A stretch of DNA of 61,557 bases from Sporosarcina limicola. GTDB taxonomy: Bacteria; Bacillota; Bacilli; Bacillales_A; Planococcaceae. The translations under genes were made by a program, and so were the position numbers. The notes under the pieces are model-generated. The model saw nothing but the letters and a program-made list of their open reading frames with translations. It did not search any database and was not told where the DNA came from. The DNA lies in contig NZ_JADBEL010000018.1 of assembly GCF_014873855.1 (NCBI RefSeq), forward strand, positions 1-61,557, given 5' to 3'. Of this stretch, positions 45,933 through 55,603 are shown in pieces; position 1 is the stretch's first letter, and every line of letters begins with the position of its first letter.

Positions 45933-46718
45933 ATGTCGAAAAGTTATACAAATGTAATAACAGAAAATGCAATTGCAGTTGTCGAGATAGACCATGCACC
46001 CGCGAACACATTGTCAACAGCGTGTATTTCCGAACTGAGAATGGTATTTAAAAACCTTGCAAAAGATGATGAGGTAAAAGCGATTATCTTGACCGGTGCA
46101 GGACGTTTCTTTGTTGCTGGTGCTGATATTAAGGAATTTATAGATGCATTAGGTGACAAACAGCAAGGACTTGCAATGGCCACAGCAGGACAAGATCTTT
46201 GCAACGAAATAGAATGGATGAAGAAACCAGTTATCGCCGCAATTAATGGCGCTTGTCTTGGGGGTGGATTGGAATTGGCTATGGGGTGTCATTATCGAAT
46301 TACCACACCTACTGCAACCCTTGGATTACCTGAGCTTCAACTTGGACTGATCCCTACATTCGGTGGAACGCAAAGGTTGAGTAGGTTAACAAATACAGCA
46401 AATGCCCTGAAACTCATTTTAACAAGTGAACAACTTAGCGGAGAAGAGGCGCTGAAAGAGGGTCTCGTCCAACTTGTTGTTTCTCAAGAGGAACTTTTGC
46501 CAACTGCTAAGACGATTGCCAAAGCATTCGTGGATGGTAAAAGTATGACAAGTGTCATGCGGGCTGTCGAATGCATTATCCAAGGAGCTAATGAACCTTT
46601 AGCCAATGGATTAGAACGCGAACGCACGCTATTTGCTGAACTATTTTTAACTGATGATGCCAAAGAAGGTATCCAAGCATTTGTTGAAAAAAGAAAACCT
46701 ATTTTTGAACATTCGTGA
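45933..46718 (+). CDS. Enoyl-CoA hydratase/isomerase (crotonase family)
   Basis: The 261-residue crotonase hydrates an enoyl-CoA, here most likely methacrylyl-CoA of valine breakdown. The oxyanion-hole glycines lie in AGADIKEF and GGGLELAMGC, and the catalytic glutamate is in LGLPELQLGLIP. The second catalytic Glu typical of hydratases is less clear at AINGACLGGG. AAAGGAGTGA precedes the ATG. The next gene follows after 16 bases, making a two-gene operon. Fatty acid beta-oxidation is an alternative role. Confidence 0.9.
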   Translation: MSKSYTNVITENAIAVVEIDHAPANTLSTACISELRMVFKNLAKDDEVKAIILTGAGRFFVAGADIKEFIDALGDKQQGLAMATAGQDLCNEIEWMKKPVIAAINGACLGGGLELAMGCHYRITTPTATLGLPELQLGLIPTFGGTQRLSRLTNTANALKLILTSEQLSGEEALKEGLVQLVVSQEELLPTAKTIAKAFVDGKSMTSVMRAVECIIQGANEPLANGLERERTLFAELFLTDDAKEGIQAFVEKRKPIFEHS

Positions 46719-46734
46719 AAGAGGGTTGTTATTG

Positions 46735-47763
46735 ATGACACAAGAAGTCCTTTTTTCCATAAATAACCATAGAGTAGGTACGATTCTCCTTAATCGACCA
46801 AAAGCATTAAATTCGCTATCCCTTGAGATGGTTCAAGCAATTGGAGTAAAGTTATCAGATTGGACGACAAACGACCGTGTCAAAATCGTCATCATCAAAG
46901 GGGCTGGCTCGAAAGGATTATGTGCTGGTGGGGATATAAAAACACTCTATGGAGCAAAAGATAATGAAGAGTGTCTGCAAAAAGCAAATACCTTTTTCAC
47001 TGAAGAATATCAAACCGATTTGGCCATTGCCCAATTTCCTAAGCCAATCATTGCTTGTTTGGATGGAATTGTCATGGGAGGAGGCGTCGGTTTAACATAC
47101 GGGGCTAGTACTAGACTTGTCACAGAGCGTACAATTTGGGCAATGCCCGAATTGGCAATCGGTTTTTTCCCAGATGTAGGTGCCGCCTATTTTCTAAATA
47201 AAGCTCCCGGGTTTATCGGACGCTACTTAGCTTTAACAGCTATGCAGTTAAAAGCAGAGGATGTTCTTTATATAAATGGGGCGGATCATTTTATACAGCA
47301 TGAAAAACTTATACTTCTCCTCCATGAATTAGAGGAATCACAAACAGAAACAACAATAGATACACTACTTGAACAATACACGACACCTGCACCTAATGAA
47401 GGAAGTCTTGTACGATTGCAAAAGGAAATAGACGACCACTTTTCTTTTACAACAGTAGAGGAAATCTTAGATTCATTGGAAAAAAGCGACACCCCATTTG
47501 CGCTAGAAACGAAAGAAACAATGCTTGCAAAATCAGCTATTTCTTTAAAAGTGACCTTAAAACAGTTAATCGAAGGTGAACAAAAAACATTAGAAGAATG
47601 TCTTGCGACTGACCTTATTCTCGCAAAGAACTTTATGAAACATGAAGACTTTTTTGAAGGTGTTCGTTCCGTTCTAATCGATAAAGATTTAAAACCAAAC
47701 TATAAATACCCACATATATCATCTATTACAGATGATATGATTAATCAGTTTTTCATTTCCTAA
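46735..47763 (+). CDS. 3-hydroxyisobutyryl-CoA hydrolase
   Basis: The 342-residue member of the crotonase superfamily hydrolyses 3-hydroxyisobutyryl-CoA, a step that frees the acid before oxidation to methylmalonate semialdehyde. CAGGDIKTLY and GVGLTYG form the oxyanion hole, and MPELAIGFFPDVGAAYFL carries the Glu and Asp typical of HIBCH. The C-terminal region from about residue 200 is the extra domain of HIBCH. The start at 46735 has AGAGGG upstream. The longer frame overlaps the hydratase gene without a site. Confidence 0.92.
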   Translation: MTQEVLFSINNHRVGTILLNRPKALNSLSLEMVQAIGVKLSDWTTNDRVKIVIIKGAGSKGLCAGGDIKTLYGAKDNEECLQKANTFFTEEYQTDLAIAQFPKPIIACLDGIVMGGGVGLTYGASTRLVTERTIWAMPELAIGFFPDVGAAYFLNKAPGFIGRYLALTAMQLKAEDVLYINGADHFIQHEKLILLLHELEESQTETTIDTLLEQYTTPAPNEGSLVRLQKEIDDHFSFTTVEEILDSLEKSDTPFALETKETMLAKSAISLKVTLKQLIEGEQKTLEECLATDLILAKNFMKHEDFFEGVRSVLIDKDLKPNYKYPHISSITDDMINQFFIS

Positions 47764-47772
47764 TATAAAAGC

Positions 47773-47813
47773 CAAAAGCCGAAATCCTTATAAAATGGAT
47801 TTCGGCTTTTTTT
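47773..47813. terminator. Bidirectional terminator between the hydrolase gene and mmsA
   Basis: AAAAGCCGAAATCC pairs with GGATTTCGGCTTTT around TTATAAAAT, with T-runs on both strands. Confidence 0.93.
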
Positions 47814-47820
47814 CTAGCTA

Positions 47821-49281
47821 TTAGAACCAGCGTTCCGTAACAACTTTTTTGCGTGTATAAAACTGAACCCCATCTTTACCATTTGTACCAAGGTCCCCAT
47901 AGAATGAAGCTTTGTTTCCTGCAAAGGAGAAGAACGCCATTGGTGCAGGCACGTTCACATTCACCCCAATCATCCCAGCATCGATTTTGTCACGAAACGT
48001 TTGAGCACTTTTACCACTTGCCGTGTAAATAACTGCCCCATTTGCAAATTTTGATTGGTTCGTCAACTCAATGCCTGCCCCCAAATCCTTCACACGTACA
48101 ATACTCAATACAGGAGCAAAGATTTCTTCCTGCCATATCTTCATGTCTTTGCTCACACTATCAAAAATGGTCGCACCCAGATAATAGCCTACTGCCGGTT
48201 CATCTTCCATCTTCCGACCATCCACAATCAACTTAGCGCCATCCGATATACCACTATCTATATAACTAAGCACACGCTCTTTATGCGTTTCGCGAATAAG
48301 CGGCCCTACAAAATTCTCTTCATAGCGACCATCTCCGACTTTTAGTTTACGTGTTTCTGAAACGAGTAACTCTATAAAAGCATCTGCCACTTCATCAACG
48401 ACGGCCACAACAGAGCAAGCCATACAACGTTCACCACTGCTACCAAACGCAGCACCAATGACTCCTTGAACCGTTTTTTCAAGATGACAATCTGGCATGA
48501 CAACCGCATGGTTCTTTGCCCCCGCCAATGCCTGGACACGCTTGCCATGTTTCGTACCCGTTTCATAAACATGCTTCGCAACCGGCTCTGAACCAACAAA
48601 GGAAATCGCTTTAATATCAGGATGCTCTAATAAGCCGTTCACTACTTCTTTTCCACCATGCACTAAGCTCAAGACCCCTTTTGGAAAGCCAGATTCATGA
48701 AATAATCTAACAAGCTCCCCTGCTAGTAAAGGCGTGCGTTCAGATGCTTTTAGCACGAATGTATTTCCGCAAGCAATAGCAAGCGGGAACATCCAAAGAG
48801 GCACCATCATCGGAAAATTAAATGGTGTTATACCTGCCACAACGCCTAGTGGGTAGCGCCAAATAGACCCATCAATTCCACTGGCCATATTGGGAAGTGC
48901 GTCTCCCATCATTAAATTTGGGGCTGATGTAGCAAGCTCTACGACTTCAACCCCTCGCTGAACTTCCCCTCTCGCATCTGTTAGCGTCTTTCCACTTTCC
49001 ATCGTAATGATTTGCGCTAACTCTTCTTTGTTCGCCTGCAATTTTTGTAAATAAGTGAATAAAAAACGTGCACGATTCGGCACTGGCACATCAGCCCATG
49101 TTTCAAAAGCTTTTTTTGCTACTTTCACTGCATGATCCACATCTTTCGTTGTAGAGAGGGGTACATAAGCAATCGTTTCGCCTGTTGCTGGATTAGGAAC
49201 CGTCTCCGTTTCTGTTCCAGTAGAGGCTACCCATTCTCCATCAATCCAATTTCTGATTTGTTCCATGCTTGTCGTTGTCAT
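47821..49281 (-). CDS. mmsA: CoA-acylating methylmalonate-semialdehyde dehydrogenase
   Basis: The 486-residue aldehyde dehydrogenase oxidises methylmalonate semialdehyde to propionyl-CoA with loss of CO2. The catalytic cysteine is in [11 protein letters not shown], where the doubled Cys is typical of MmsA/IolA, and NAD contacts fall in [20 protein letters not shown] and [16 protein letters not shown]. No glutamate of the usual general-base position is seen, as expected for the CoA-acylating enzymes. The start follows the mmsB stop with no gap, and AGGAGG lies in the last codons of mmsB. Confidence 0.95.
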   Translation of the reverse strand: MTTTSMEQIRNWIDGEWVASTGTETETVPNPATGETIAYVPLSTTKDVDHAVKVAKKAFETWADVPVPNRARFLFTYLQKLQANKEELAQIITMESGKTLTDARGEVQRGVEVVELATSAPNLMMGDALPNMASGIDGSIWRYPLGVVAGITPFNFPMMVPLWMFPLAIACGNTFVLKASERTPLLAGELVRLFHESGFPKGVLSLVHGGKEVVNGLLEHPDIKAISFVGSEPVAKHVYETGTKHGKRVQALAGAKNHAVVMPDCHLEKTVQGVIGAAFGSSGERCMACSVVAVVDEVADAFIELLVSETRKLKVGDGRYEENFVGPLIRETHKERVLSYIDSGISDGAKLIVDGRKMEDEPAVGYYLGATIFDSVSKDMKIWQEEIFAPVLSIVRVKDLGAGIELTNQSKFANGAVIYTASGKSAQTFRDKIDAGMIGVNVNVPAPMAFFSFAGNKASFYGDLGTNGKDGVQFYTRKKVVTERWF

Positions 49282-50184
49282 TTATACCACTCCTCCTACT
49301 GGAAATGCTATTGCTTGTTCTCCAATTCTTTTATACAGGGCTGACATATCCTCATCCCCTAAACCCGCCTGTTCCGCTTCTTCGTAAACTGCGTAAAGCG
49401 CTTGACTAATTGGTAGATGCAATCGATTTTCCTCTGCCAATTGCAAGGCAAACCCAACATCTTTTCTTAATAGTTTTAGCGCAAATCCGGGATCATAATT
49501 TTCTTTGGCAATAAATGATTTAAAATTACGTTCATAGATTCGACTTTGACCATAACTAACATTCAGCATTTCAAAAAGCTTATCCAGGTCCATTCCATTT
49601 TCTTTTGCTAATGTCAATGCTTCACTCACCCCCGCAGTATAAAAGCCGATGAGTAAGTTATTAATCAATTTCGAGATTGTCCCGCCATCGATTCGCTCAC
49701 TTACATGAAACAAATTCTCCCCTAACAATGAAATGACCGGTAAGGAACGCTCGTATTCCACTGCCGAACCGCCGACCATGAATGTAAGCGACCGATTTTC
49801 AGCTCCAATCACTCCACCACTAACCGGTGCGGCTAAAAATGCAATACCTTTAGCTTGTGCTTCCTCACTGATTTGTCGATTCACTGACGGTGATACAGTA
49901 CTAGTATCCATCAAAAGAATGTGTTTTTCGCTATGTTGAATCAAGCCTTCTTTTCCTAAATAAACTGATTCTACTGCTTCTGACGAAGGTAAACTTGTCA
50001 AAATAATATCGCAGCATCCCGCCATTCGGGTTGCGGAGTGACCAATAATTCCACCCGCTTGTTGAAATACTTCTTCTGCTAATTCACTACGATCATTTCC
50101 GTAAACCGTAAATCCAGACTCCAGTAAATTTTTCGCCATCGGCATCCCCATGTTCCCCAAGCCAATAACACCAATTTTCTTCAT
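49282..50184 (-). CDS. mmsB: 3-hydroxyisobutyrate dehydrogenase
   Basis: The 300-residue NAD-dependent enzyme oxidises 3-hydroxyisobutyrate. The N-terminal nucleotide-binding motif is IGVIGLGNMGMPMAKNLLESGF. It reads in part VIGLGNMGMPMAKNLL here. The catalytic lysine lies in GTISKLINNLL (about residue 170), and the signature LAAPVSGGVIGAENRSL is intact. Gene order, mmsB directly before mmsA, supports the function. Start 50184 is chosen because GGGGGAAT lies upstream. A 6-codon longer frame is unlikely. Confidence 0.94.
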   Translation of the reverse strand: MKKIGVIGLGNMGMPMAKNLLESGFTVYGNDRSELAEEVFQQAGGIIGHSATRMAGCCDIILTSLPSSEAVESVYLGKEGLIQHSEKHILLMDTSTVSPSVNRQISEEAQAKGIAFLAAPVSGGVIGAENRSLTFMVGGSAVEYERSLPVISLLGENLFHVSERIDGGTISKLINNLLIGFYTAGVSEALTLAKENGMDLDKLFEMLNVSYGQSRIYERNFKSFIAKENYDPGFALKLLRKDVGFALQLAEENRLHLPISQALYAVYEEAEQAGLGDEDMSALYKRIGEQAIAFPVGGVV

Positions 50185-50198
50185 TCTATTCCCCCCAT

Positions 50199-51902
50199 TC
50201 AAACGTTGTAACGAGCACCTTCTATTATACTTCGAGCAATTTTCCGCTTCTTTATAAACAAATTACTGTAAATAGGTACAGAAAAATCTTGAATTTCCTT
50301 CATCATCCTATCTCGATCAAACTCATCAGTAAGAGCAGCCGAGACAAATGAGATTGCGGCTGATTGCACATGACGATAGCCCTCTTCACAAAGCACATCG
50401 GTCATTAACAATTTCCTCTCTTCCTCCAGTTCCCCATTCTTGATCACTGCCTTTTCTGTCCTTACAAGGGTTGACTCCATGATGTATATCCTTATATTCA
50501 TATTTGCCAGTAATCGTAAATATTCTTGTTCCTCTACAATTGCTTTTTCAAAGGACGGTGTAACTGCTTTCAAAGAAAGTGCAACTAACTCCTTCGCTTT
50601 AGTTAAGTAGTCGCCTTGTCGCTCTAGAGCTTGTATGTGACTATTTCCTTTGCCTGCGTCTGGCCATAATTTCTCTTTTTTTATTTTTTTTAGTAGCCCC
50701 TTAGCAATTGTAAGACGATTAATTTCATTCGTCCCTTCAAAAATTCGATTAATTCGGGCATCACGATATAAGTTTTCTACTTCATACTCTTGCATATAGC
50801 CATATCCCCCGTGAATCTGTACCGCCTCATCCACAATATAATCAAGAGATTCCGAACTATTCACTTTATTCACAGCGCAATCAATCATATAATCAGCGAC
50901 AACGTTTACAAATTCTTCTGTTGACTCAACCGACTGCAACGCGTCATCCATTGCCCCCACTGTACGATATGCCGCACTTTCTGCTCCATAAATTCGAACT
51001 GCCATATTCGCTAATTTCTCCTGAGTCATCGTAAAATCGACCAATGCTGTTTGAAACTGCTTGCGTTGTTTCGCATAAGTAACTGCCAGATGCAACGCAC
51101 GCTTTGCCGTTCCAATATTGGCAAACGCAAGTTTTAAACGAGCCATATTTAAAATATTTAAAGCGATATGATGACCTTTTCCAATTTCCCCCAAGACATT
51201 TTCAGTCGGTATCATCACATCTTCTAAAATAAGGGTCGCGGTAGATGAACCACTAATCCCCATCTTTTTTTCTTCAGGACCAACGGAAACTCCTTCAAAT
51301 GTTCGCTCTACGATAAACGCAGTCATGCCATCAGCTGTCTTCCCAAATACTACATAGCAATCGGCAAGTTGAGCATTGGTGATCCATTGCTTTTCACCGT
51401 TTAATATCCAACCTGTTCCTTCTTTATTCAAAACGGCAGATGTTTTGCTATTCAACGCATCTGACCCTGCGTTTGGTTCTGTTAAGGCATAAGCACCGAT
51501 CCATTCACCACTTGCGAGTTTAGGCAGATACTTTCCCTTTTGAGCTTCTGTGCCGAAGTAGACATACGGTAAAGTGCCAACACCTACATGAATATTAAAC
51601 GAAACACTAAATGACCCTGCTGCTCCCATTATTTCTGCAACGAGACCCGCAACTTTTTTCCCTAAATCAAAACCGCCGTATGCCTCCGGAACTTCGATGC
51701 CAAGAAGACCAATTTCGCCCGCTTTTTCAAAAAGTGAACGTGTAATTGGCCTATTCTTTTCCGATTGGGGCTTTGCATCTAGCTTAATAAATTGTTTGGT
51801 TGTTTTTGCAATCATATTCTCGTCGTCTGTGAAATCTTCTGGTGTGAAATAGACGCCATCTACTGCATCGGAGTCCAACATTGGATGTCTTGTTCGCTCC
51901 AT
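50199..51902 (-). CDS. Acyl-CoA dehydrogenase, probably isobutyryl-CoA type with long C-terminus
   Basis: The 567-residue flavoprotein has a standard acyl-CoA dehydrogenase core (about 1-400) with ALTEPNAGSDA (FAD/substrate), QWITNAQLAD, and DEAVQIHGGYGYMQEYEVENL followed by IFEGTNEI, where the catalytic glutamate of the family is expected in the VEN segment, plus a C-terminal extension of about 160 residues like VLCAD-type proteins. Next to mmsBA it is likely to begin valine catabolism, although a role in fatty acids cannot be excluded. ATG 51902 is 10 bases after GGAGG, and ATG 51908 is closer. Confidence 0.88.
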   Translation of the reverse strand: MERTRHPMLDSDAVDGVYFTPEDFTDDENMIAKTTKQFIKLDAKPQSEKNRPITRSLFEKAGEIGLLGIEVPEAYGGFDLGKKVAGLVAEIMGAAGSFSVSFNIHVGVGTLPYVYFGTEAQKGKYLPKLASGEWIGAYALTEPNAGSDALNSKTSAVLNKEGTGWILNGEKQWITNAQLADCYVVFGKTADGMTAFIVERTFEGVSVGPEEKKMGISGSSTATLILEDVMIPTENVLGEIGKGHHIALNILNMARLKLAFANIGTAKRALHLAVTYAKQRKQFQTALVDFTMTQEKLANMAVRIYGAESAAYRTVGAMDDALQSVESTEEFVNVVADYMIDCAVNKVNSSESLDYIVDEAVQIHGGYGYMQEYEVENLYRDARINRIFEGTNEINRLTIAKGLLKKIKKEKLWPDAGKGNSHIQALERQGDYLTKAKELVALSLKAVTPSFEKAIVEEQEYLRLLANMNIRIYIMESTLVRTEKAVIKNGELEEERKLLMTDVLCEEGYRHVQSAAISFVSAALTDEFDRDRMMKEIQDFSVPIYSNLFIKKRKIARSIIEGARYNV

Positions 51903-51920
51903 TTTCATTCTCCCTCCATT

Positions 51921-51950
51921 TAGTGCTATATAGTGCTATGATCGTGCTAA
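51921..51950 (-). repeat. Exact 10-bp direct repeats in the acyl-CoA dehydrogenase leader
   Basis: TAGTGCTATA (51921), TAGTGCTATG (51931) and ATCGTGCTAA (51941) follow each other at a 10-bp period on the plus strand, one helical turn apart. They lie between the candidate promoter and the ribosome binding site, so they could be an operator or an RNA feature. Confidence 0.6.
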
Positions 51951-51954
51951 CTAT

Positions 51955-51962
51955 ATTGTATG
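51955..51962 (-). promoter_or_regulatory. Sigma-E-like -10 motif of the acyl-CoA dehydrogenase operon
   Basis: On the minus strand CATACAAT matches the mother-cell sigma-E -10 consensus CATACANT. A matching -35 is not clear, so this is tentative. A vegetative reading (TACAAT) is also possible. Confidence 0.45.
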
Positions 51963-51974
51963 TATTCTACTTTT

Positions 51975-52014
51975 TAGAAAGACGATGATGCAGTATTTAG
52001 CAGGTCATCGTCCT
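51975..52014 (-). terminator. Terminator of the prpC-prpD-prpB operon
   Basis: On the minus strand GACGATGA pairs with TCATCGTC around a 16-base loop followed by TTTCT. It lies 10 bases after the prpB stop. The T-run is short. Confidence 0.65.
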
Positions 52015-52024
52015 CATTATTTTT

Positions 52025-52933
52025 TCACTGCTCTTTTGTTAATACCGTCTTTGCAATTGAAACATCTAATGCCTCAAATTTATCATAAGAAATTGTTTCG
52101 TATAACTCACTTCTTGTTTGCATATCAGGCAACGCTTTTTCTTGCGACCCTTGATTGATAATTTCCGCATAGACACGTTCAAACGCTTTTGCCGCGACCC
52201 TTAAGGATGTGACTGGATAAATAACCATCTGAAAGCCCATCTTTGCAAATTCTTCAGCACTGTAATAGGGCGTTTTACCAAACTCTGTCATATTCGCAAG
52301 TAAAGGTATCGGAATTTCCTTGGCAAAGAGTTGAAATTCACCTTCTGATTGTAAGGCTTCCGGGAAAATAGCATCTGCTCCCGCTTCAGCATAGGCTTTC
52401 GCTCGATCGATCGCCTTATCCAATCCCTCCACCGCACGTGCATCTGTTCTAGCAACAATAAGAAGAGTAGGTGCCACTTGTTTAATCACTTTAATTTTTT
52501 GCACCATTTCTTCTGTAGAAACCAAGTTTTTACCATTTAAATGGCCGCATTTCTTAGGTAATTGTTGATCTTCTATTTGGACCGCTGCGACTCTTGCTTC
52601 TACCATTTCACATGCCGTCCTCGCGACATTTAAGACACCGCCAAATCCCGTATCTATATCAACAAGCAACGGTAAATCAGTTGCCCGCACTAAATCCCGC
52701 GCACGCTCCGCAACTTCACTTGACGTCACAATTCCTAAATCGGGTAACCCACGGCTAGCCGTATAGGCAGCACCGGATAGATAGAGTGCAGAAAACCCAG
52801 CATTTTTTGCGACTAGCGCCGCCATTGCATCATGCGCCCCAGGAATTTGAAGGATTTCTGATGTCTTCATAAGTGAGCGGAAATTCTTTGACAAGTCTTC
52901 TTGTGATGACTGCTGATTAACTATCCATGCCAT
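52025..52933 (-). CDS. prpB: Methylisocitrate lyase
   Basis: The 302-residue enzyme splits 2-methylisocitrate to succinate and pyruvate, ending the methylcitrate cycle. The magnesium site is in LLVDIDTGFGG, and the catalytic loop is EDQQLPKKCGHLNGK with the active cysteine (C128-129). The VTSLRVAAKAFERVY end is typical of MICL. It lies 18 bases after prpD. It is the YqiQ/MmgF equivalent of B. subtilis. Confidence 0.95.
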   Translation of the reverse strand: MAWIVNQQSSQEDLSKNFRSLMKTSEILQIPGAHDAMAALVAKNAGFSALYLSGAAYTASRGLPDLGIVTSSEVAERARDLVRATDLPLLVDIDTGFGGVLNVARTACEMVEARVAAVQIEDQQLPKKCGHLNGKNLVSTEEMVQKIKVIKQVAPTLLIVARTDARAVEGLDKAIDRAKAYAEAGADAIFPEALQSEGEFQLFAKEIPIPLLANMTEFGKTPYYSAEEFAKMGFQMVIYPVTSLRVAAKAFERVYAEIINQGSQEKALPDMQTRSELYETISYDKFEALDVSIAKTVLTKEQ

Positions 52934-52951
52934 TGGTATACTTCTCCTCTC

Positions 52952-54388
52952 TCATTGCAAAAATAAGTCGACGAACTCTTTTACATTCATCTTTCCTAAA
53001 TCTTCCTGATTTGCACATGCTGCTTCTATTTCTACTTGATGCTTTTGTGAGAAATGTGTCATAAGTGTAGCCGAAAACTTTTCCTCTATTTTAGGAATGG
53101 CTTCTTCTCTTCTGAAACGATGGCCTAACGGATATTCGATTACCACTTTCTCCGTTGTTGAGCCATCTTTGAATTTAATTTGAATAGCGTTGGCGATTGA
53201 GCGCTTGCTCGGATCAAGATAATCTTTACTGTATTGCTTGTCTTCTACAACGACCATTTTATTTCTTAACAGGTCGATTCGCAAATCACTCGCGACTTCA
53301 TCTTCATAATGATCCGCAACAACGTCCCCATATAATAAACCAAGCGCCGTAATATACTGTATGCAATGGTCACGGTCAGCTGGATTGTTGAGCGGACCCA
53401 CTTTGTCGATTATTCGGATAGCAGATTCATGTGTTGTAATCGTTATTTTTTCAATGTCATCCATACGTTCCTTAAGGTGAGGATGTAGAATAATTGCACA
53501 TTCAGCTGCAGTCTGCGCATGAAACTCTGCTGGATATGACACTTTAAACAAAATATTCTCCATCACATAGGCATCCAAAGGCCGTGCCAATGTTAGTTCC
53601 TTTTGTTTGAATAATACATCCTGGAATCCCCATCCTGGAGCAGTTAGTGCTGTTGGGTAACCCATTTCTCCTGTCATTGCCATCATTGCCAAACGAACCC
53701 CTCTACTCGTTGCATCACCTGCCGCCCACGACTTTCGTGAACCTGTATTAGGTGCATGTCGATACGTTCTGAGACTAGCTCCATCAATCCAAGCATTCGT
53801 TAACGCGTTGTTTATTTCTGTACGCCCACCACCAAGCATTTTAGTAACTACTGCTGTTGTAGCAATCTTTACAAGATGAACATGGTCTAGTCCAACTCGA
53901 TTCAAACTGTTATCTAAGGCCAGTATACCTTGTATTTCATGTGCCTTAATCATCATTTCCAACACATCACGAACGACAAATGGCGTCTTTCCTTCCGCTA
54001 GGCGAACGCGGCTTAGGTAATCTGCTGTTGCTAATATCCCACCTAAATTATCAGAAGGATGTCCCCACTCAGCAGCTAACCATGTATCATTATAATCAAG
54101 CCACCTAATCATACAACCTATGTCGAAAGCACCTTTGACTGGATCCAGTACAAACGGTGTGCCAGGTACACGACTGCCATTTGGAACGACTGTCCCCGGA
54201 ATTATCGGGCCCAGTAACTTTGTGCACTCCGGATAATTTAATGCTAATATTCCACAGCCAATTGTATCTAGTAGTACATGATGAGCGGTCTTAAAGGCTT
54301 CCGTACTTGTAATCTCTTTATTTAATACATAGTCTGTTATTTCCTCTATAAGTGTATCTGTCTTCTTTTGTTGCTCTATTTTCAGCAT
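52952..54388 (-). CDS. prpD: 2-methylcitrate dehydratase
   Basis: The 478-residue MmgE/PrpD enzyme dehydrates 2-methylcitrate. The conserved WLDYNDTW...[18 protein letters not shown] segment (about 88-115, here in two parts [19 protein letters not shown]) and [20 protein letters not shown] are family signatures. The subsequent hydration may need aconitase, which is not in the window. It is 101 bases after prpC, a gap occupied by a strong hairpin. It is equivalent to MmgE in B. subtilis. Confidence 0.95.
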   Translation of the reverse strand: MLKIEQQKKTDTLIEEITDYVLNKEITSTEAFKTAHHVLLDTIGCGILALNYPECTKLLGPIIPGTVVPNGSRVPGTPFVLDPVKGAFDIGCMIRWLDYNDTWLAAEWGHPSDNLGGILATADYLSRVRLAEGKTPFVVRDVLEMMIKAHEIQGILALDNSLNRVGLDHVHLVKIATTAVVTKMLGGGRTEINNALTNAWIDGASLRTYRHAPNTGSRKSWAAGDATSRGVRLAMMAMTGEMGYPTALTAPGWGFQDVLFKQKELTLARPLDAYVMENILFKVSYPAEFHAQTAAECAIILHPHLKERMDDIEKITITTHESAIRIIDKVGPLNNPADRDHCIQYITALGLLYGDVVADHYEDEVASDLRIDLLRNKMVVVEDKQYSKDYLDPSKRSIANAIQIKFKDGSTTEKVVIEYPLGHRFRREEAIPKIEEKFSATLMTHFSQKHQVEIEAACANQEDLGKMNVKEFVDLFLQ

Positions 54389-54458
54389 CTAACTCTTCCT
54401 TTCCGCTTACAAATTGTTTAACATGGTGATTGACGGATGCTTTAGGCATACGGACTAC

Positions 54459-54510
54459 GGCGAACGACCAGTTCCAACTCCCCAGTTGATTACTTACTGT
54501 GTCGTTCGCC
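54459..54510 (-). other. Intercistronic hairpin between prpC and prpD
   Basis: On the minus strand GGCGAACGAC (54501-54510) pairs exactly with GTCGTTCGCC (54459-54468), enclosing an inner CAACT/AGTTG hairpin. The prpC stop codon lies inside, and there is no T-run. It could set relative translation or transcript stability of prpC and prpD. Confidence 0.6.
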
Positions 54511-55602
54511 AATATAATGAACCCTTGGACGAAATAAGCGATTGTTTTCATGTTGTTCAATAATATGCGCACATAACCCTATCGTTCTCGAACCAAAAAA
54601 GATTGGCGTATATAAAGGTATTGGAATACCGAGCATCCAATACACCGGTGCCGCATAGTAGTCTAAGTTTGGATAAAGTCCCTTTTCCCTCTCCATTAGT
54701 CTCTCTCCCGCCTCACACATTTGATAGAGAAGGTCATCTCCCTTTAACACACATAATTCTTTTAATGCGTTCTTCATTATCAAGGCCCTTGGATCCATCT
54801 TTTTCATATAAACCCGATGACCAAACCCCATGATTTTTTCTTTATCACGCAAGCGCTTCTCTAACAACGCTTCAAATGCATTAACCGACCCCGCTTCTAA
54901 AAGCAGATGCATCACAGCCTCATTTGCACCGCCATGTAAATTCCCCTTCAAAGAGGCAACAGCGCCTGTTAATGCGCCATATAAATCCGACAGCGTCGAA
55001 GCAATTACTCTAGCGGTAAAAGTGGAATTCGGCATTTCATGTTCACTATAAAGCAGAAGTGATTGATCAAAAATGGCCTCCTCTAGTGTTGACGGTTTAT
55101 TTCCAGTGATCATATAAAGGTAATTCGCACTGTAAGACAACTCTTGTAGTGGATAAATTGGATCCTCCTTCTGTAAAATGTGATAACTATTCGCAATGAT
55201 GTTTGGTATTTGTCCAAGTACTTCATAGGCTCGCCTTTTATTGTCAACTACCGTATGTCTATCAATCTCCAAATCATAGCCTGCCAGAGCAGAAATCCCA
55301 GTTCTCAATGCATCCATAGGGTGTGTCTCTTTTGGTAATGCCTGCAAGATCGTCATAATGCTTGCTGGCACCTCGAATTTCTCCTTCAATTTGGATTCTA
55401 TGTTGGATTTTTCTTCCTCCGTTGGTAGCGTTCCCTCCAATAACAAATGAACAATATCCAGATATCCCTTTGTTTTCGACAACTCGATTAAATCGTACCC
55501 TTTGATGACGATTTGCCCCAATTCTGTATCAAGCAACGAAATGGCTGTTTCGACAGCAATTACACCTTCAAGTCCCGGTGAAAATGTAGTTGTATTCGTC
55601 AT
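54490..55602 (-). CDS. prpC: 2-methylcitrate synthase
   Basis: The 370-residue citrate synthase-fold enzyme condenses propionyl-CoA with oxaloacetate. Catalytic residues are the His in GNLHGGANEAVM (about 222), the His in MGFGHRVYMKKMDPRA (about 260) and the Asp in YPNLDYYAAPVYW (about 311). B. subtilis MmgD, a 2-methylcitrate synthase, has the same layout. The ATG at 55602 follows TTGGAGGG, whereas the frame to 55617 begins inside that site. It leads a prpCDB operon with a cre site just upstream. Confidence 0.93.
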   Translation of the reverse strand: MTNTTTFSPGLEGVIAVETAISLLDTELGQIVIKGYDLIELSKTKGYLDIVHLLLEGTLPTEEEKSNIESKLKEKFEVPASIMTILQALPKETHPMDALRTGISALAGYDLEIDRHTVVDNKRRAYEVLGQIPNIIANSYHILQKEDPIYPLQELSYSANYLYMITGNKPSTLEEAIFDQSLLLYSEHEMPNSTFTARVIASTLSDLYGALTGAVASLKGNLHGGANEAVMHLLLEAGSVNAFEALLEKRLRDKEKIMGFGHRVYMKKMDPRALIMKNALKELCVLKGDDLLYQMCEAGERLMEREKGLYPNLDYYAAPVYWMLGIPIPLYTPIFFGSRTIGLCAHIIEQHENNRLFRPRVHYIGERHSK

Positions 55603-55603
55603 A

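Noticed and set aside
54318..54572. Minus-strand 84-codon frame between prpC and prpD
   Set aside because: It overlaps both genes in another frame and has no start signal. The hairpin explains the sequence constraint better.
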